From NCBI RefSeq assembly GCF_014334095.1, contig NZ_CP060495.1:271001-335000 (forward strand): DNA of 64,000 nt. The letters run 5' to 3'. The notes beneath the pieces were generated by a model, which made no database searches, was not told where the DNA came from, and saw nothing but the letters and a program-made list of their open reading frames with translations. Source of the stretch: Novosphingopyxis iocasae (lineage in GTDB: Bacteria > Pseudomonadota > Alphaproteobacteria > Sphingomonadales > Sphingomonadaceae). Position numbers and translations under genes: made by a program. Positions 55,709 to 64,000 of this stretch are shown here, piece by piece (the stretch's first letter is position 1; every line of letters begins with the position of its first letter).

Positions 55709-56080
55709 ATGAAACGTTACTTTACCGAAGATCATGAGTGGATCGCCGTCGAAGGCGACGAGGCGACGGTCGGCATCACCGATTATGCGCAGCAGCAGTT
55801 GGGCGATGTGGTGTTCGTCGAAGTGCCGGACAGCGGCGCGATGCTGAAAAAGGGCAATGACGCCGCCGTGGTCGAATCGGTAAAGGCGGCGTCCGATGTC
55901 TATGCGCCGGTGAGCTGCGAAGTGCTGGAAGGCAATGACGCGCTGGGCGATGAGCCGGGGCTCGTCAATTCGGACCCGGAGGGTGAGGGCTGGTTCTTCA
56001 AGCTGCGCTTGGAGAACAAGGACGAACTTGACGACTTGATGGATGAGGCTGCGTACAAGGAATATGTCGCAGGCCTCTAA
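55709..56080 (+). CDS. gcvH: glycine cleavage system H protein
   Basis: A 123-residue lipoyl carrier. The lipoyl Lys is Lys59 in [40 protein letters not shown], and the C-terminal [12 protein letters not shown] are family blocks. It shuttles the aminomethyl group between P, T and L proteins. It begins one base after the gcvT stop. Confidence 0.97.
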   Translation: MKRYFTEDHEWIAVEGDEATVGITDYAQQQLGDVVFVEVPDSGAMLKKGNDAAVVESVKAASDVYAPVSCEVLEGNDALGDEPGLVNSDPEGEGWFFKLRLENKDELDDLMDEAAYKEYVAGL

Positions 56081-56098
56081 AATTTAACGAAAACCGAA

Positions 56099-56166
56099 GT
56101 CCTGAGTTTGTCGACCGGCGTTTTTCGAACACGAGAGACGCCATTCGACAGGTTCGGGGCTCACGG
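56099..56166. repeat. REP-like palindromic element, copy 2 (degenerate)
   Basis: GTCCTGAGTTTGTCGA at its left end, TTTTTCGAAC in the middle and TTCGACAGGTTCG with CTCACGG at its right align with copy 1 at 46133-46199 over the full length. The arms pair less well than in copy 1. It lies between gcvH and gcvPA, as copy 1 lies between murB and ddl. Confidence 0.6.
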
Positions 56167-56181
56167 GCTTTGGGAGCATTC

Positions 56182-57540
56182 ATGCGCTATCTTCCGCAAA
56201 CCGATCATGACCGCGAAGCCATGCTGGCCCGTATCGGCGCCAGCTCGATCGACGACTTGTTCGTTGACGTGCCCGAGGAGGCACGGCTCGACGGGCCGAT
56301 CCAGGACCTGCCGATGCACGCCAGCGAAATGGCGGTGGAACGGCATATGTCACGGCTGGCGGCGCAGAACCTGGCGGCGGGCAGCGGCCCGTTCTTTCTG
56401 GGCGCAGGTGCCTATCGCCATCATGTTCCGGCCAGCGTCGATCATCTGATCCAGCGCGGCGAGTTACTGACGGCCTATACGCCCTATCAGCCCGAAATCG
56501 CGCAGGGCACGTTGCAGGTCCTGTTCGAATTTCAGACGCAGGTTGCTCGCCTGTTCGGCATGGATGTGGCCAACGCGTCGATGTACGACGGCTCGACCGC
56601 CTGCTGGGAAGCGATCACCATGGCGCGGCGCGTCACCAAGCGCGCCACTGCGCTGGTGAGCAGCGGCGTCCATCCGCATTATGTCTCGGTCGCCAAGACC
56701 ATGGCGCGCTTTACCAAGGACAAGATCGTCTACCGTGCGCCGGAACTGCAAGCCCGAACCGACTGGGCCCAGTTGGCCGATCAGGTGGACGGCGACACCA
56801 ATTGCGTGGTCGTGCAATATCCCGACATCCTCGGCCGGATCGAGGATATGCGTGCGCTCGCCAAGACCTGCGCGGAACACAAGGCGCTGCTGATCGCGGT
56901 CGTGACCGAGCCGGTCGCGATGGGCGCGGTCGTATCGCCCGGTGAAATGGGCGCCGACATCGTCGTCGGTGAGGGGCAGTCGATCGGCGTCGGCCTGCAA
57001 TTCGGCGGTCCCTATGTCGGCCTGTTCGCCTGTAAGCAGAAATATGTGCGCCAGATGCCTGGACGCCTGTGCGGCGAGACGGTGGACGCTGACGGCAAGC
57101 GCGGCTTCGTGCTGACGCTGTCGACGCGCGAACAGCATATCCGCCGCGAGAAGGCGACGAGCAATATTTGCACGAATTCAGGGCTTTGCGCGCTGGCCTT
57201 CTCAATCCACATGACGTTACTGGGTGAAAAAGGCATCCGCCAGATCGCTGCGATCAATCATGAAAAGGCGGTGATCTGCGCCAACCGGCTTTCCAAGATC
57301 CCCGGCGTCCGTGTGGTCAACGATCTGTTTTTCAACGAGTTCGCTATCGAACTTCCCAAAGACTCGCGCGAAATCGTGCGCGATCTGGCAGATCAGGGCG
57401 TGCTGGCGGGCGTATCGCTGAGCCGCCTTTATGCGGATGAGCCGGGCCTCTCCAAAGGTCTGCTCGTCGCGGTCACCGAGATGGTGGACGAAGAGGATAT
57501 CGAGGCGCTGGCCAAGGCGCTGGAAGGAGCACTGGCATGA
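56182..57540 (+). CDS. gcvPA: glycine dehydrogenase (decarboxylating) subunit 1
   Basis: A 452-residue half of the split P protein. MRYLPQTDHDREAMLARIG, FLGAGAYRHHVPASVDHLI, ELLTAYTPYQPEIAQGTLQ and FEFQTQVARLFGMDVANASMYDG match the N-terminal homologue. With GcvPB it decarboxylates glycine and loads the H protein. The ATG follows the REP-like element by 15 bases and the stop overlaps gcvPB by four. Confidence 0.97.
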   Translation: MRYLPQTDHDREAMLARIGASSIDDLFVDVPEEARLDGPIQDLPMHASEMAVERHMSRLAAQNLAAGSGPFFLGAGAYRHHVPASVDHLIQRGELLTAYTPYQPEIAQGTLQVLFEFQTQVARLFGMDVANASMYDGSTACWEAITMARRVTKRATALVSSGVHPHYVSVAKTMARFTKDKIVYRAPELQARTDWAQLADQVDGDTNCVVVQYPDILGRIEDMRALAKTCAEHKALLIAVVTEPVAMGAVVSPGEMGADIVVGEGQSIGVGLQFGGPYVGLFACKQKYVRQMPGRLCGETVDADGKRGFVLTLSTREQHIRREKATSNICTNSGLCALAFSIHMTLLGEKGIRQIAAINHEKAVICANRLSKIPGVRVVNDLFFNEFAIELPKDSREIVRDLADQGVLAGVSLSRLYADEPGLSKGLLVAVTEMVDEEDIEALAKALEGALA

Positions 57541-59108
57541 GCATGAACAAGCAGGGCCGCCAGACGCAGCCGCGTGATAGCGCCGCCTCCGATCCGCATC
57601 CCACCGCCACCGGCAACCGTGCGTTGATGCTGGAAGAGCCGCTGATCTTCGAGATCGGCGACAGCGAGCGGACCGGCGTCGATTGGCCCGCCGATTGCTG
57701 GGGCGAATCGCGCCTCGGCGATCTGGCGCGCAAGGAGCCGTTCGATCTGCCCGGCCTCTCCGAGCCGGAGACGATCCGCCATTACACCCGGCTCAGCCGT
57801 CAGAATTACGGCATCGATCTGGGCCTGTTCCCGCTCGGCAGCTGCACGATGAAGCACAATCCGCGGCTGAACGAAAAGGTCGCCCGGCTGCCCGGTTTCG
57901 CGGATATCCATCCGCTGCAGCCGGTGGCCAGCGTGCAGGGCGCGCTCGGCGTTATTCACGAGCTTGCCGACTGGCTGAAGAAGCTGACCGGCATGCCCGC
58001 CGTCGCGATGAGCCCCAAAGCGGGCGCGCATGGCGAGCTGTGCGGCATTCTTGCGATCCGTGCAGCGCTCGAAAAGCGAGGCGATGCGCGCGAAGTGATC
58101 CTGGTGCCGGAGAGCGCGCACGGCACCAATCCCGCCACCGCCGCCTTCGCCGGCTATGCGGTGGAGGATATTCCGGCGACCGAGGACGGCCGCGTCGATT
58201 TCGATGCGCTAGTCGAAAGGCTCGGTCCGGATGTCGCGGGCGTCATGATTACCAACCCCAATACCTGCGGGCTGTTCGAGCGCGACATGAAGCGCATTTC
58301 GGATGCGGTCCACGAGGCCGGCGGTTTCGTCTATTGCGACGGCGCCAACTTCAACGCCATCGTCGGGCGCGTGCGTCCGGGCGATCTCGGCATCGACGCG
58401 ATGCACATCAATCTGCACAAAACCTTCTCCACCCCCCATGGCGGCGGCGGCCCCGGTTCGGGCCCCGTGGTATTCTCCGAAGCGCTGGCGCCGTTCGCGC
58501 CGTTGCCCTTCGTCGAGCAGGCCAAGGACGGCAGCTTCCGCCTGGTCGAGGAAGAAACCGCCGAGGATCATCACGCCGATAGCTTCGGCCGGATGACGGC
58601 ATTCCACGGCCAGATGGGCATGTTCACCCGCGCGCTTGCGTACATCATGAGCCACGGTGCGGATGGCCTGCGCCAGGTTTCCGAGGATGCGGTATTGAAC
58701 GCCAACTATGTTCTGCGTTCGATGGAAGACATGCTCGAAGCGCCGTTCGCGAAGAGCGGCCCGTGCATGCACGAGGCCCTGTTCAGCGACAAGGGCGTGG
58801 CCGAGGGCTTCTCCACCGTCGACATCGCCAAGGCGCTGATCGACGAGGGTTTCCACCCGATGACCATGTATTTCCCGCTGGTGGTCCACGGCGCGATGCT
58901 GATCGAGCCGACCGAGACCGAGAGCAAGGCCGGGCTGGACGAGTTCCTCCATGCGCTCCGTTCGGTGGTGGAGCGGGCGAAGGCGGGCGACGAAAGCCTG
59001 CACGGCGCGCCCTATCACGCGCCGCGCCGCCGCCTCGACGAAACCATGGCGGCGCGCAAGCCCGTGCTGACCTATGAGAAGCCGGAAGGGGCAATCGCGG
59101 CGGAATGA
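57537..59108 (+). CDS. gcvPB: glycine dehydrogenase (decarboxylating) subunit 2
   Basis: A 523-residue half of the split P protein bearing the PLP Lys: Lys295 in NLHKTFSTPHGGGGPGSG. FPLGSCTMKHNPRLNE, ESAHGTNPATAAFAGY, and ITNPNTCGLFE are also diagnostic. Forms a heterodimer with GcvPA. The ATG is set by the four-base overlap. Confidence 0.97.
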   Translation: MSMNKQGRQTQPRDSAASDPHPTATGNRALMLEEPLIFEIGDSERTGVDWPADCWGESRLGDLARKEPFDLPGLSEPETIRHYTRLSRQNYGIDLGLFPLGSCTMKHNPRLNEKVARLPGFADIHPLQPVASVQGALGVIHELADWLKKLTGMPAVAMSPKAGAHGELCGILAIRAALEKRGDAREVILVPESAHGTNPATAAFAGYAVEDIPATEDGRVDFDALVERLGPDVAGVMITNPNTCGLFERDMKRISDAVHEAGGFVYCDGANFNAIVGRVRPGDLGIDAMHINLHKTFSTPHGGGGPGSGPVVFSEALAPFAPLPFVEQAKDGSFRLVEEETAEDHHADSFGRMTAFHGQMGMFTRALAYIMSHGADGLRQVSEDAVLNANYVLRSMEDMLEAPFAKSGPCMHEALFSDKGVAEGFSTVDIAKALIDEGFHPMTMYFPLVVHGAMLIEPTETESKAGLDEFLHALRSVVERAKAGDESLHGAPYHAPRRRLDETMAARKPVLTYEKPEGAIAAE

Positions 59109-59109
59109 T

Positions 59110-59571
59110 ATGAGCTGGGAGACGCTCTTCTCGCTCGCCAATATCCTCGCTCTGGGCGGCTGGGCGCTCCTCATTTTCGCGCCGCGCGCAGCGCTGACCT
59201 TTTCGGCGATCACCTATCTGGGCGTCGGTCTGCTCTGCCTGATCTACGTCGTCGGTCTGGGCGGCCTTTTGAGCGGTCTGATCGATCCGGGCGGTCCAAA
59301 TGTGCCGCTGACCGACTATAGCGTCGCGGGGCTACAGGCGGCGATGTTCAAGAACCCGGGCGGCACGGTGATCGGTTGGACGCATTATCTCGCGTTCGAT
59401 CTGTTCATCGGCATGTGGATTGCGCGCGACGCCGATGCGAAGGGCTTCGGCCGGATCTGGCAGGCGCCGATTCTGCTGCTCACCTTTCTGGCCGGCCCGC
59501 TGGGGCTGCTGATCTGGCTGGCGCTGCGTGAACCGGCCGCGCGCAGGGCCCAGCCGAGGCGCAAGAAATGA
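59110..59571 (+). CDS. ABA4-like (DUF4281) membrane protein
   Basis: A 153-residue membrane protein with four helices. ALGGWALLIFAP, MFKNPGGTVIGWTHYLAFDLFIGMWIARDA and LTFLAGPLGLLIWL match the ABA4-like family, whose plant member is needed for neoxanthin synthesis; bacterial members are of unknown role, perhaps in carotenoid metabolism. The ATG lies one base after gcvPB, and its end overlaps the next gene by four bases. Confidence 0.85.
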   Translation: MSWETLFSLANILALGGWALLIFAPRAALTFSAITYLGVGLLCLIYVVGLGGLLSGLIDPGGPNVPLTDYSVAGLQAAMFKNPGGTVIGWTHYLAFDLFIGMWIARDADAKGFGRIWQAPILLLTFLAGPLGLLIWLALREPAARRAQPRRKK

Positions 59572-60208
59572 GCGGCCCGGAACCCTGGGTGCCCGAACCG
59601 GGCGAGGCGCAGGGCAAACAGCATGCGCCCGCCACGCTGCGCAACCGCGCCGCGATTGCCGAGGTGCTGGCCGAATGGCTACCGGAAACCGGCCGCGTGC
59701 TGGAAGTGGCCAGCGGATCGGGCGAGCATATCGTTTATTTCGCCAGCCATTTCCCTGCGCTCCGCTGGCAACCGAGCGACCCCCAGCCCGCGGCGCAGCG
59801 CTCGATCGCGGCCTGGACGGGCGAGGCGCGACTGGCGAATGTAGAGCCGCCGATCGCGCTCGATGCGCGCGCCGAGCATTGGGATGTCGCCCACATCGAT
59901 GCCGTGCTTTGCATCAACATGGTCCATATCAGCCCATGGGAAGCGACCGAGGGCCTATTCGCGGGCGCCGCGCGGTGCTGCCGCCGGGCGCCCCCTTGAT
60001 CCTCTACGGTCCGTTCCTGGAGACCGACGTCGAAACGGCCGACAGCAACCTGTCTTTCGGCGCCTCGCTCAAGGCTCGCGATCCGCGCTGGGGCTTGCGC
60101 GATCTGGGCGAGATCACCGCACTGGCGCAGCAGCACGGATTTGCGGCGCCCGACCGCCGTGCCATGCCCGCCAACAATCTGATGCTGCGGTTCGTGCGGG
60201 AAGCTTAG
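59568..60208 (+). pseudogene. DUF938 SAM-dependent methyltransferase-like gene, frame broken by a one-base deletion
   Basis: The first part has RNRAAIAEVLAEWLPETGRVLEVASGSGEHIVYFA, a Rossmann-type SAM motif in the DUF938 family. It stops at 59999 after GLFAGAAR. In another frame the rest continues with GAPLILYGPFLETDVETADSNLSFGASLKARDPRWGLRDL and ends at 60208. A missing G near 59975 (GCGCGGTGCTG for an expected GCGCGGGTGCTG) explains it. Adding that base gives 214 codons including stop, a usual length. As in nagZ and scpA, I suspect a homopolymer sequence error. Confidence 0.8.
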
Positions 60209-60226
60209 ACCCCCGCGCGTTCGCGA

Positions 60227-61156
60227 TCAGCGCACCGGCGGGCGAATTGCGGCGGCGCGGCGGGCGAGCCGGTGTTCGCGCCAGACGATATAAATCCCGC
60301 TCGCGATAATCAGCGGCGCACCGAACCAGGTGGCCGTGGCGGGAATTTCGGCAAACAGCCAATAGCCGTAGAGCGCGGACCAGATGAGGCCGGTATAATC
60401 CATCGGCAGCACGATCGCGACGGGCGCCATTCGCAGCGCACCGGTCAGGCAAAGTTGCCCGATCGCGCCGAGCAGGCCGATCCCGGCAATGATCGCCCAG
60501 GTCAGCGGATCGTGAACCGTCCCGATGAACAGCATGGCGATGCCCAGCGGGAGAAGCGATGTCAGGCTGAACCAGAACACGATGGTCAGCGTCGGCTCCG
60601 TCCGGCCGAGCTGTCGGATCTGGATCGTCACCGCCGCCGTCATCAGCGCGCCGAAAACGCCGGCTGCCACCCCCAGCACGGGCAACGCGCCGCCGCCGGG
60701 CTGCACCACGATTAACACGCCGATGAACCCGACGACCACCGCGCTCCAGCGGTGGCGGCCGGTCGGCTCTTTGAGCACCAGCGCGGCGAGAACGGTGGTA
60801 AGGATCGGCACGGCGAAGAAGATCGTCGTCGCCTCGGCCAGCGGCAGCAGCGTCATGGTCCAGAAATTCAGGCTCATGGCGGCGATACCGAGCAGCATGC
60901 GGACGCCATGGCCGAGCGGGCGGGCGGTGCGTAGACTTTCCCAGCGGCCGCTACGTGCCAGCAGAAGAAGGATCGCCGGCACCGCAAACAGCTGCCGATA
61001 GAACACGCTCTCGAAAATACTCACGCCGCGCGTCTGGGCCAGCTTCACCAGCGCCAGCATGGCAGAAATCGCGGCCATCGAGACTAAGCGCAGCGCCGCC
61101 CCGGCGATCGCGCGCTGTTCGGGCTGCTGGTCGGTGGGGGGTGGGGGCGCGTTCAC
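60227..61156 (-). CDS. EamA/DMT-family transporter
   Basis: A 309-residue membrane protein with about ten helices and two EamA repeats. FYRQLFAVPAILLLLARSG, LPLAEATTIFFAVPILTTVLAALVLKEPTGRHRW is typical of the first repeat, and ALRMAPVAIVLPMDYTGLIWSALYGYWLFAEIP of the second. Exporters of metabolites or amino acids belong here; the substrate is unknown. Starts from a GTG at 61156. Faces the DUF938 gene at its 3' end. Confidence 0.88.
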   Translation of the reverse strand: MNAPPPPTDQQPEQRAIAGAALRLVSMAAISAMLALVKLAQTRGVSIFESVFYRQLFAVPAILLLLARSGRWESLRTARPLGHGVRMLLGIAAMSLNFWTMTLLPLAEATTIFFAVPILTTVLAALVLKEPTGRHRWSAVVVGFIGVLIVVQPGGGALPVLGVAAGVFGALMTAAVTIQIRQLGRTEPTLTIVFWFSLTSLLPLGIAMLFIGTVHDPLTWAIIAGIGLLGAIGQLCLTGALRMAPVAIVLPMDYTGLIWSALYGYWLFAEIPATATWFGAPLIIASGIYIVWREHRLARRAAAIRPPVR

Positions 61157-61229
61157 GTCGCCGCCCTAGAGCAGGCTCGCCTTCGATCAAACCTTGAAAC
61201 CGGCCGTGCCATCCGCATCTGTACCGCCG

Positions 61230-61430
61230 ATGGAGCTATTCAGCTGGAACCCTTGGGCGCTGGTCGCCGCAATCGCGCTCGGTCTGTTACTGATTTCGAT
61301 CGTGGGCGATCATCGGCGTCGGAAGCGCCGCGATTTCAACCGACCGGGCTTCATGCCCTGGCCGTTCATCACGGTGATGAGCGGGATCGTCTTCCTGTTC
61401 GGTACCGCGCTGGCAATCAAACTCGGCTGA
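61230..61430 (+). CDS. small two-helix membrane protein, unknown
   Basis: A 66-residue protein from the ATG at 61230: a helix (WALVAAIALGLLLISIVG), a basic loop (DHRRRKRRDFNRPG) and a second helix (FITVMSGIVFLFGTALAI). A TTG 36 bases upstream is possible but weaker. It lies between convergent cpaF and the divergent EamA gene. No family recognised. Confidence 0.6.
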   Translation: MELFSWNPWALVAAIALGLLLISIVGDHRRRKRRDFNRPGFMPWPFITVMSGIVFLFGTALAIKLG

Positions 61431-61447
61431 AAGGAGTTGGAGCCGGT

Positions 61448-62977
61448 CTAGAGGCAGGCTTCCAGATAGGGCTGGTCGAACCCGAACTGCTTGGCCTTGT
61501 CCAGCGTATAGGGGCGAAGGCCCGAACTGGCATATTCGCCCACGATCATGCCTTCGGCATCCTCGTCCAGATAGTTGAACTTAAACAGATCCTGCGTGAC
61601 GATGACGTCGCCTTCCATGCCGATCACCTCGGTGATCTGCGTGGTGCGGCGGCTGCCGTCGCGAAGGCGCTTCACCTGCACGATCAAATCGACCGATTCG
61701 GCGATCTGGCGGCTGATCGCCTCTTTCGGAATCTTGATGTCGCCCATCAGGATCATGTTCTCCATACGCGCCAGGCATTCGCGCGGGGAGTTGGCGTGGA
61801 GCGTACACATGGAGCCGTCATGGCCCGTGTTCATGGCGGCGAGCAGATCGAAGCACTCGCTGCCGCGAATTTCGCCCAGAATGATGCGATCGGGGCGCAT
61901 ACGCAGTGCGTTCTTGACGAGATCGCCAATGGTGATCGCGCCGTCGCCCTCCAGATTCGGCGGACGGGTTTCCAGCGGCAGCCAATGCGGCTGCTGCAGG
62001 CGAAGTTCGGCTGCGTCCTCGATCGTCAATACGCGCTCGCCCGGATCGATCATCTTGGACAGGGCGTTCAGCATCGTCGTCTTACCGGAGCCGGTACCGC
62101 CGGAAATCACCACGTTCATGCGGCTGGCGCCCGCGATCTTGAGCGCGGTGCACATCTTCTCGTTCATCGACCCGTAGCCCTTCAGCATATCGAGCGTGAT
62201 CGGCTTTTCGGAGAATTTACGAATTGAGATGGCGGTGCCACGAAGGCTGAGCGGCGGCACGATGACGTTGACACGGCTGCCGTCCTTAAGGCGCGCGTCG
62301 GCCAGCGGCGTGGTCTGGTCAACGCGGCGGCCGACCTGGTTCACGATGCGCTGTGCGATCTGGAACAGATGCTCCTCATCGCGGAACTGCGTGGGGGCGA
62401 GGGTAAGCTTGCCCTTCTTTTCGATGTAGGTCTGGAACGGGCCGTTCACCATGATGTCCGAGACATCCGGATCGGACAGAAGCTCTTCCAGCGGACCGAA
62501 GCCCAGAAGCTCATCGACCAGCACTTTTTCCAGCGCGAACTGTTCGCGCCGGTTGAGGGTAAGCTTGAGTTCGGCCAGCACTTCCAGGATGATCGGCCGG
62601 AATTCCTCCGTCAGTTCTTCCTTGTTGAGCGTAGAGGCGGCTTCCGGATCGACGCGTTCAAGAAGGCGCGGCAGCACCTGTTCCTTGATGCGGTGAACGG
62701 ACGCTTCGAAGCCTTCGCCCTGTTTGCCGGTTTCGGAAACCGAGGTGGCCCGCTCGGTGAGCCGGTTCATGGCATCCATCGATGCGGTAGGCGGCGAGGT
62801 GCCGATATCCAGCGAATCGAGCGGCGGAAACTGTTCCCCACCTACAGGGGGCGCAGGCGGCGGGGGCGGCGGGGCATCAGTCCCGCGCGGGTGCGGTGCG
62901 CCGCCGCTCATCGGCCTTGCTACGCCGAAGCTGGGTCGCCCGCCGGAGGGGCCGTTGCGTTTGCCGAAAGCGCTCAT
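61448..62977 (-). CDS. cpaF: Tad pilus assembly ATPase CpaF
   Basis: A 509-residue secretion ATPase that powers Flp pilus assembly. After a Pro/Gly-rich N-terminus (about 1-75), a helical segment and the N-terminal domain (VDELLGFGPLEELLSDPDVSDIMVNGP, the CpaF/TadA signature). The ATPase domain has Walker A GGTGSGKTTML with Lys299, ASP/Glu box TIEDAAELRL, and Walker B RMRPDRIILGEIRG, and HANSPRECLARMENM for the His box. It lies 45 kb away from cpaE (11239-12513) and tadB, between which it is usually found. Divergent from the last gene of the window. Confidence 0.95.
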   Translation of the reverse strand: MSAFGKRNGPSGGRPSFGVARPMSGGAPHPRGTDAPPPPPPAPPVGGEQFPPLDSLDIGTSPPTASMDAMNRLTERATSVSETGKQGEGFEASVHRIKEQVLPRLLERVDPEAASTLNKEELTEEFRPIILEVLAELKLTLNRREQFALEKVLVDELLGFGPLEELLSDPDVSDIMVNGPFQTYIEKKGKLTLAPTQFRDEEHLFQIAQRIVNQVGRRVDQTTPLADARLKDGSRVNVIVPPLSLRGTAISIRKFSEKPITLDMLKGYGSMNEKMCTALKIAGASRMNVVISGGTGSGKTTMLNALSKMIDPGERVLTIEDAAELRLQQPHWLPLETRPPNLEGDGAITIGDLVKNALRMRPDRIILGEIRGSECFDLLAAMNTGHDGSMCTLHANSPRECLARMENMILMGDIKIPKEAISRQIAESVDLIVQVKRLRDGSRRTTQITEVIGMEGDVIVTQDLFKFNYLDEDAEGMIVGEYASSGLRPYTLDKAKQFGFDQPYLEACL

Positions 62978-63094
62978 CGATCAATGCTCGGATATTGCGT
63001 CATGGATGACGGGAGCTAAGCGAAAAGGGTAAACAAATCCGAAAGCATATCGCGCTTTGCCAAGTCGATCCGCGCGTTCTAAAGCGCCGCGGTC

Positions 63095-64000
63095 ATGACA
63101 TCAGGATCATCCGGAAACCGCGACGATGCGCGCGCAGGCATGCTGTTCGCGCTCGTCGGATTCGCGAGTCTTTCGATCGGCGACGGGATAATCAAGTCGA
63201 TCGCCGGCGAATGGCCGGGGACGGCAGTGGCCGCGCTGCGTTACAGCTTCGGTGCGATCGGTCTCGCGACAATTCTTTTCTTGAAGGAAGGGCGCGCAGG
63301 ATTTCGACTGCCAATGTGGAAGGCGCAGGTCGCGCGCGGCTTCTTCGTCGCGATGGCAACGGTCTGCTTCTTCTCCGCCATCTTCCTCATGCCGCTGGCC
63401 GAAGCGACAGCAATTCAGTTCACCAGCCCCATGCTGACGGGCCTGCTTTCCGCCCTGTTGCTGAAGGAACGGGCTTCGAAACGGATCTGGATTGCCACTG
63501 TGGTGGCCTTTGCCGGCGTGCTGGTGGTGCTACGCCCCAATATCGCGCTGCTTGGCTGGGCGGCGCTGCTACCGCTCGGATCGGCCTTGGGCATGGCCTT
63601 CCTGATGATTTTTAACCGGAAGGTTTCAAACAGCGGTTCGGGTTTGTTGATGCAAGTGCTGGTGGCGGGGTTTGCCGCACCGTTCCTGATCCTGGCGGCC
63701 ACCATCGGCCATTTCAGCGGCTTCGCGCCGCTGCAGGTCGGCTGGCCCGAAACGAGCGTGATCGCGCGCTGCGCCTTTGTCGCCGTGACGGCCAGCACCG
63801 CTCACTGGATCGTCTATACTGCGACCACCAAGGCTTCTGCGGCGACAATCGCGCCGATGGTGTATGTGCAGCTCATCATGGCGCTGGGCATCGGGATGAT
63901 CTTCTACGGCGATTTTCCCGATGCGGTTTCGATCGCGGGATCGGCGCTTATCGTGGCGGCCGGCCTGTGGCTCTGGCGCCAACGCCAGATCAAGCCGCGC
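63095..64000 (+). CDS. EamA/DMT-family transporter (3' end beyond window)
   Basis: From the ATG at 63095 the frame is open to the right edge, 302 codons with no stop, so only the last few residues are missing for a typical 300-320 residue member. Two EamA repeats are visible: GMLFALVGFASLSIGDGIIKSIAGEW and MPLAEATAIQFTSPMLTGLLSALLLKERASKRIW in the first, TASTAHWIVYTATTKASAATIAPMVYVQLIMALGIGMIFYGDFPD in the second. A second EamA gene lies at 60227-61156. Substrate unknown. Confidence 0.85.
   Translation, partial: MTSGSSGNRDDARAGMLFALVGFASLSIGDGIIKSIAGEWPGTAVAALRYSFGAIGLATILFLKEGRAGFRLPMWKAQVARGFFVAMATVCFFSAIFLMPLAEATAIQFTSPMLTGLLSALLLKERASKRIWIATVVAFAGVLVVLRPNIALLGWAALLPLGSALGMAFLMIFNRKVSNSGSGLLMQVLVAGFAAPFLILAATIGHFSGFAPLQVGWPETSVIARCAFVAVTASTAHWIVYTATTKASAATIAPMVYVQLIMALGIGMIFYGDFPDAVSIAGSALIVAAGLWLWRQRQIKPR

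Noticed and set aside
1-64000. CRISPR arrays, tRNA or rRNA genes, insertion sequences
   Set aside because: No repeat-spacer pattern, cloverleaf-type sequence or transposase was found on either strand while reading. A tRNAscan or CRISPR search could confirm this.

Overview
The window is a high-G+C stretch of alphaproteobacterial chromosome, most likely from the order Sphingomonadales. The call rests on gene order and content: ispH-thrB-rnhA, argS-SPOR-nagZ-scpAB-tatABC, a complete mraZ-to-ftsZ division and cell-wall (dcw) cluster, a transhydrogenase alpha subunit split over two genes, a tiny aa3-oxidase subunit IV gene, a Tad pilus locus, and a general-stress (EcfG-type) promoter. No rRNA, tRNA, CRISPR array or insertion sequence was seen. 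A genus cannot be named from the sequence alone.

Layout. 1-1361 (minus): the N-terminal 453 codons of a SIR2-like/STAND-type NTPase, a probable anti-phage defence gene that runs off the left edge and has lower G+C than the rest. 1625-3754: a sphingomonad-type helix-turn-helix protein and an NtrC-like response regulator with an altered GAFTGA loop. 3888-7855: oxidase subunit IV and pntAA, then a fasciclin lipoprotein with its own terminator, then pntAB-pntB. 7893-9073: an amino-acid racemase-like gene and a DUF2147 protein. 9210-16272 (minus): Tad/Cpa pilus genes cpaA-B-C-D-E-tadB-tadC; the motor ATPase gene cpaF is missing here and lies at 61448-62977. 16304-18324: a hydrolase and an FAD oxidoreductase. 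18325-20751 (minus): ispH-thrB-rnhA.

20890-29498 (plus): a lipoprotein, a membrane protein, argS, a SPOR protein, nagZ, scpA, scpB and tatABC. nagZ and scpA are broken by three single-base homopolymer insertions, which look more like sequence errors than decay. 29526-29800 (minus): an entericidin-like lipoprotein with a structured leader and an EcfG-type promoter. 29940-31943: cysK and two small envelope genes.

31944-51011: the dcw cluster (mraZ, rsmH, ftsL, ftsI, murE, murF, mraY, murD, ftsW, murG, murC, a 59-residue protein, murB, ddl, ftsQ, ftsA, ftsZ). Two opposed arrays of 10-bp-spaced MraZ-box-like repeats precede it. It makes lipid II from UDP-MurNAc and builds the divisome. 51129-54205: a TPR/SPOR protein and a dGTPase. 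54206-59108: a tandem glycine riboswitch, then gcvT, gcvH, gcvPA and gcvPB (glycine cleavage). 59110-64000: an ABA4-like membrane protein, a frameshifted DUF938 gene, two EamA-type transporters (the last cut by the right edge), a small membrane protein and cpaF.

Two REP-like palindromic elements of one family lie at 46133-46199 and 56099-56166.
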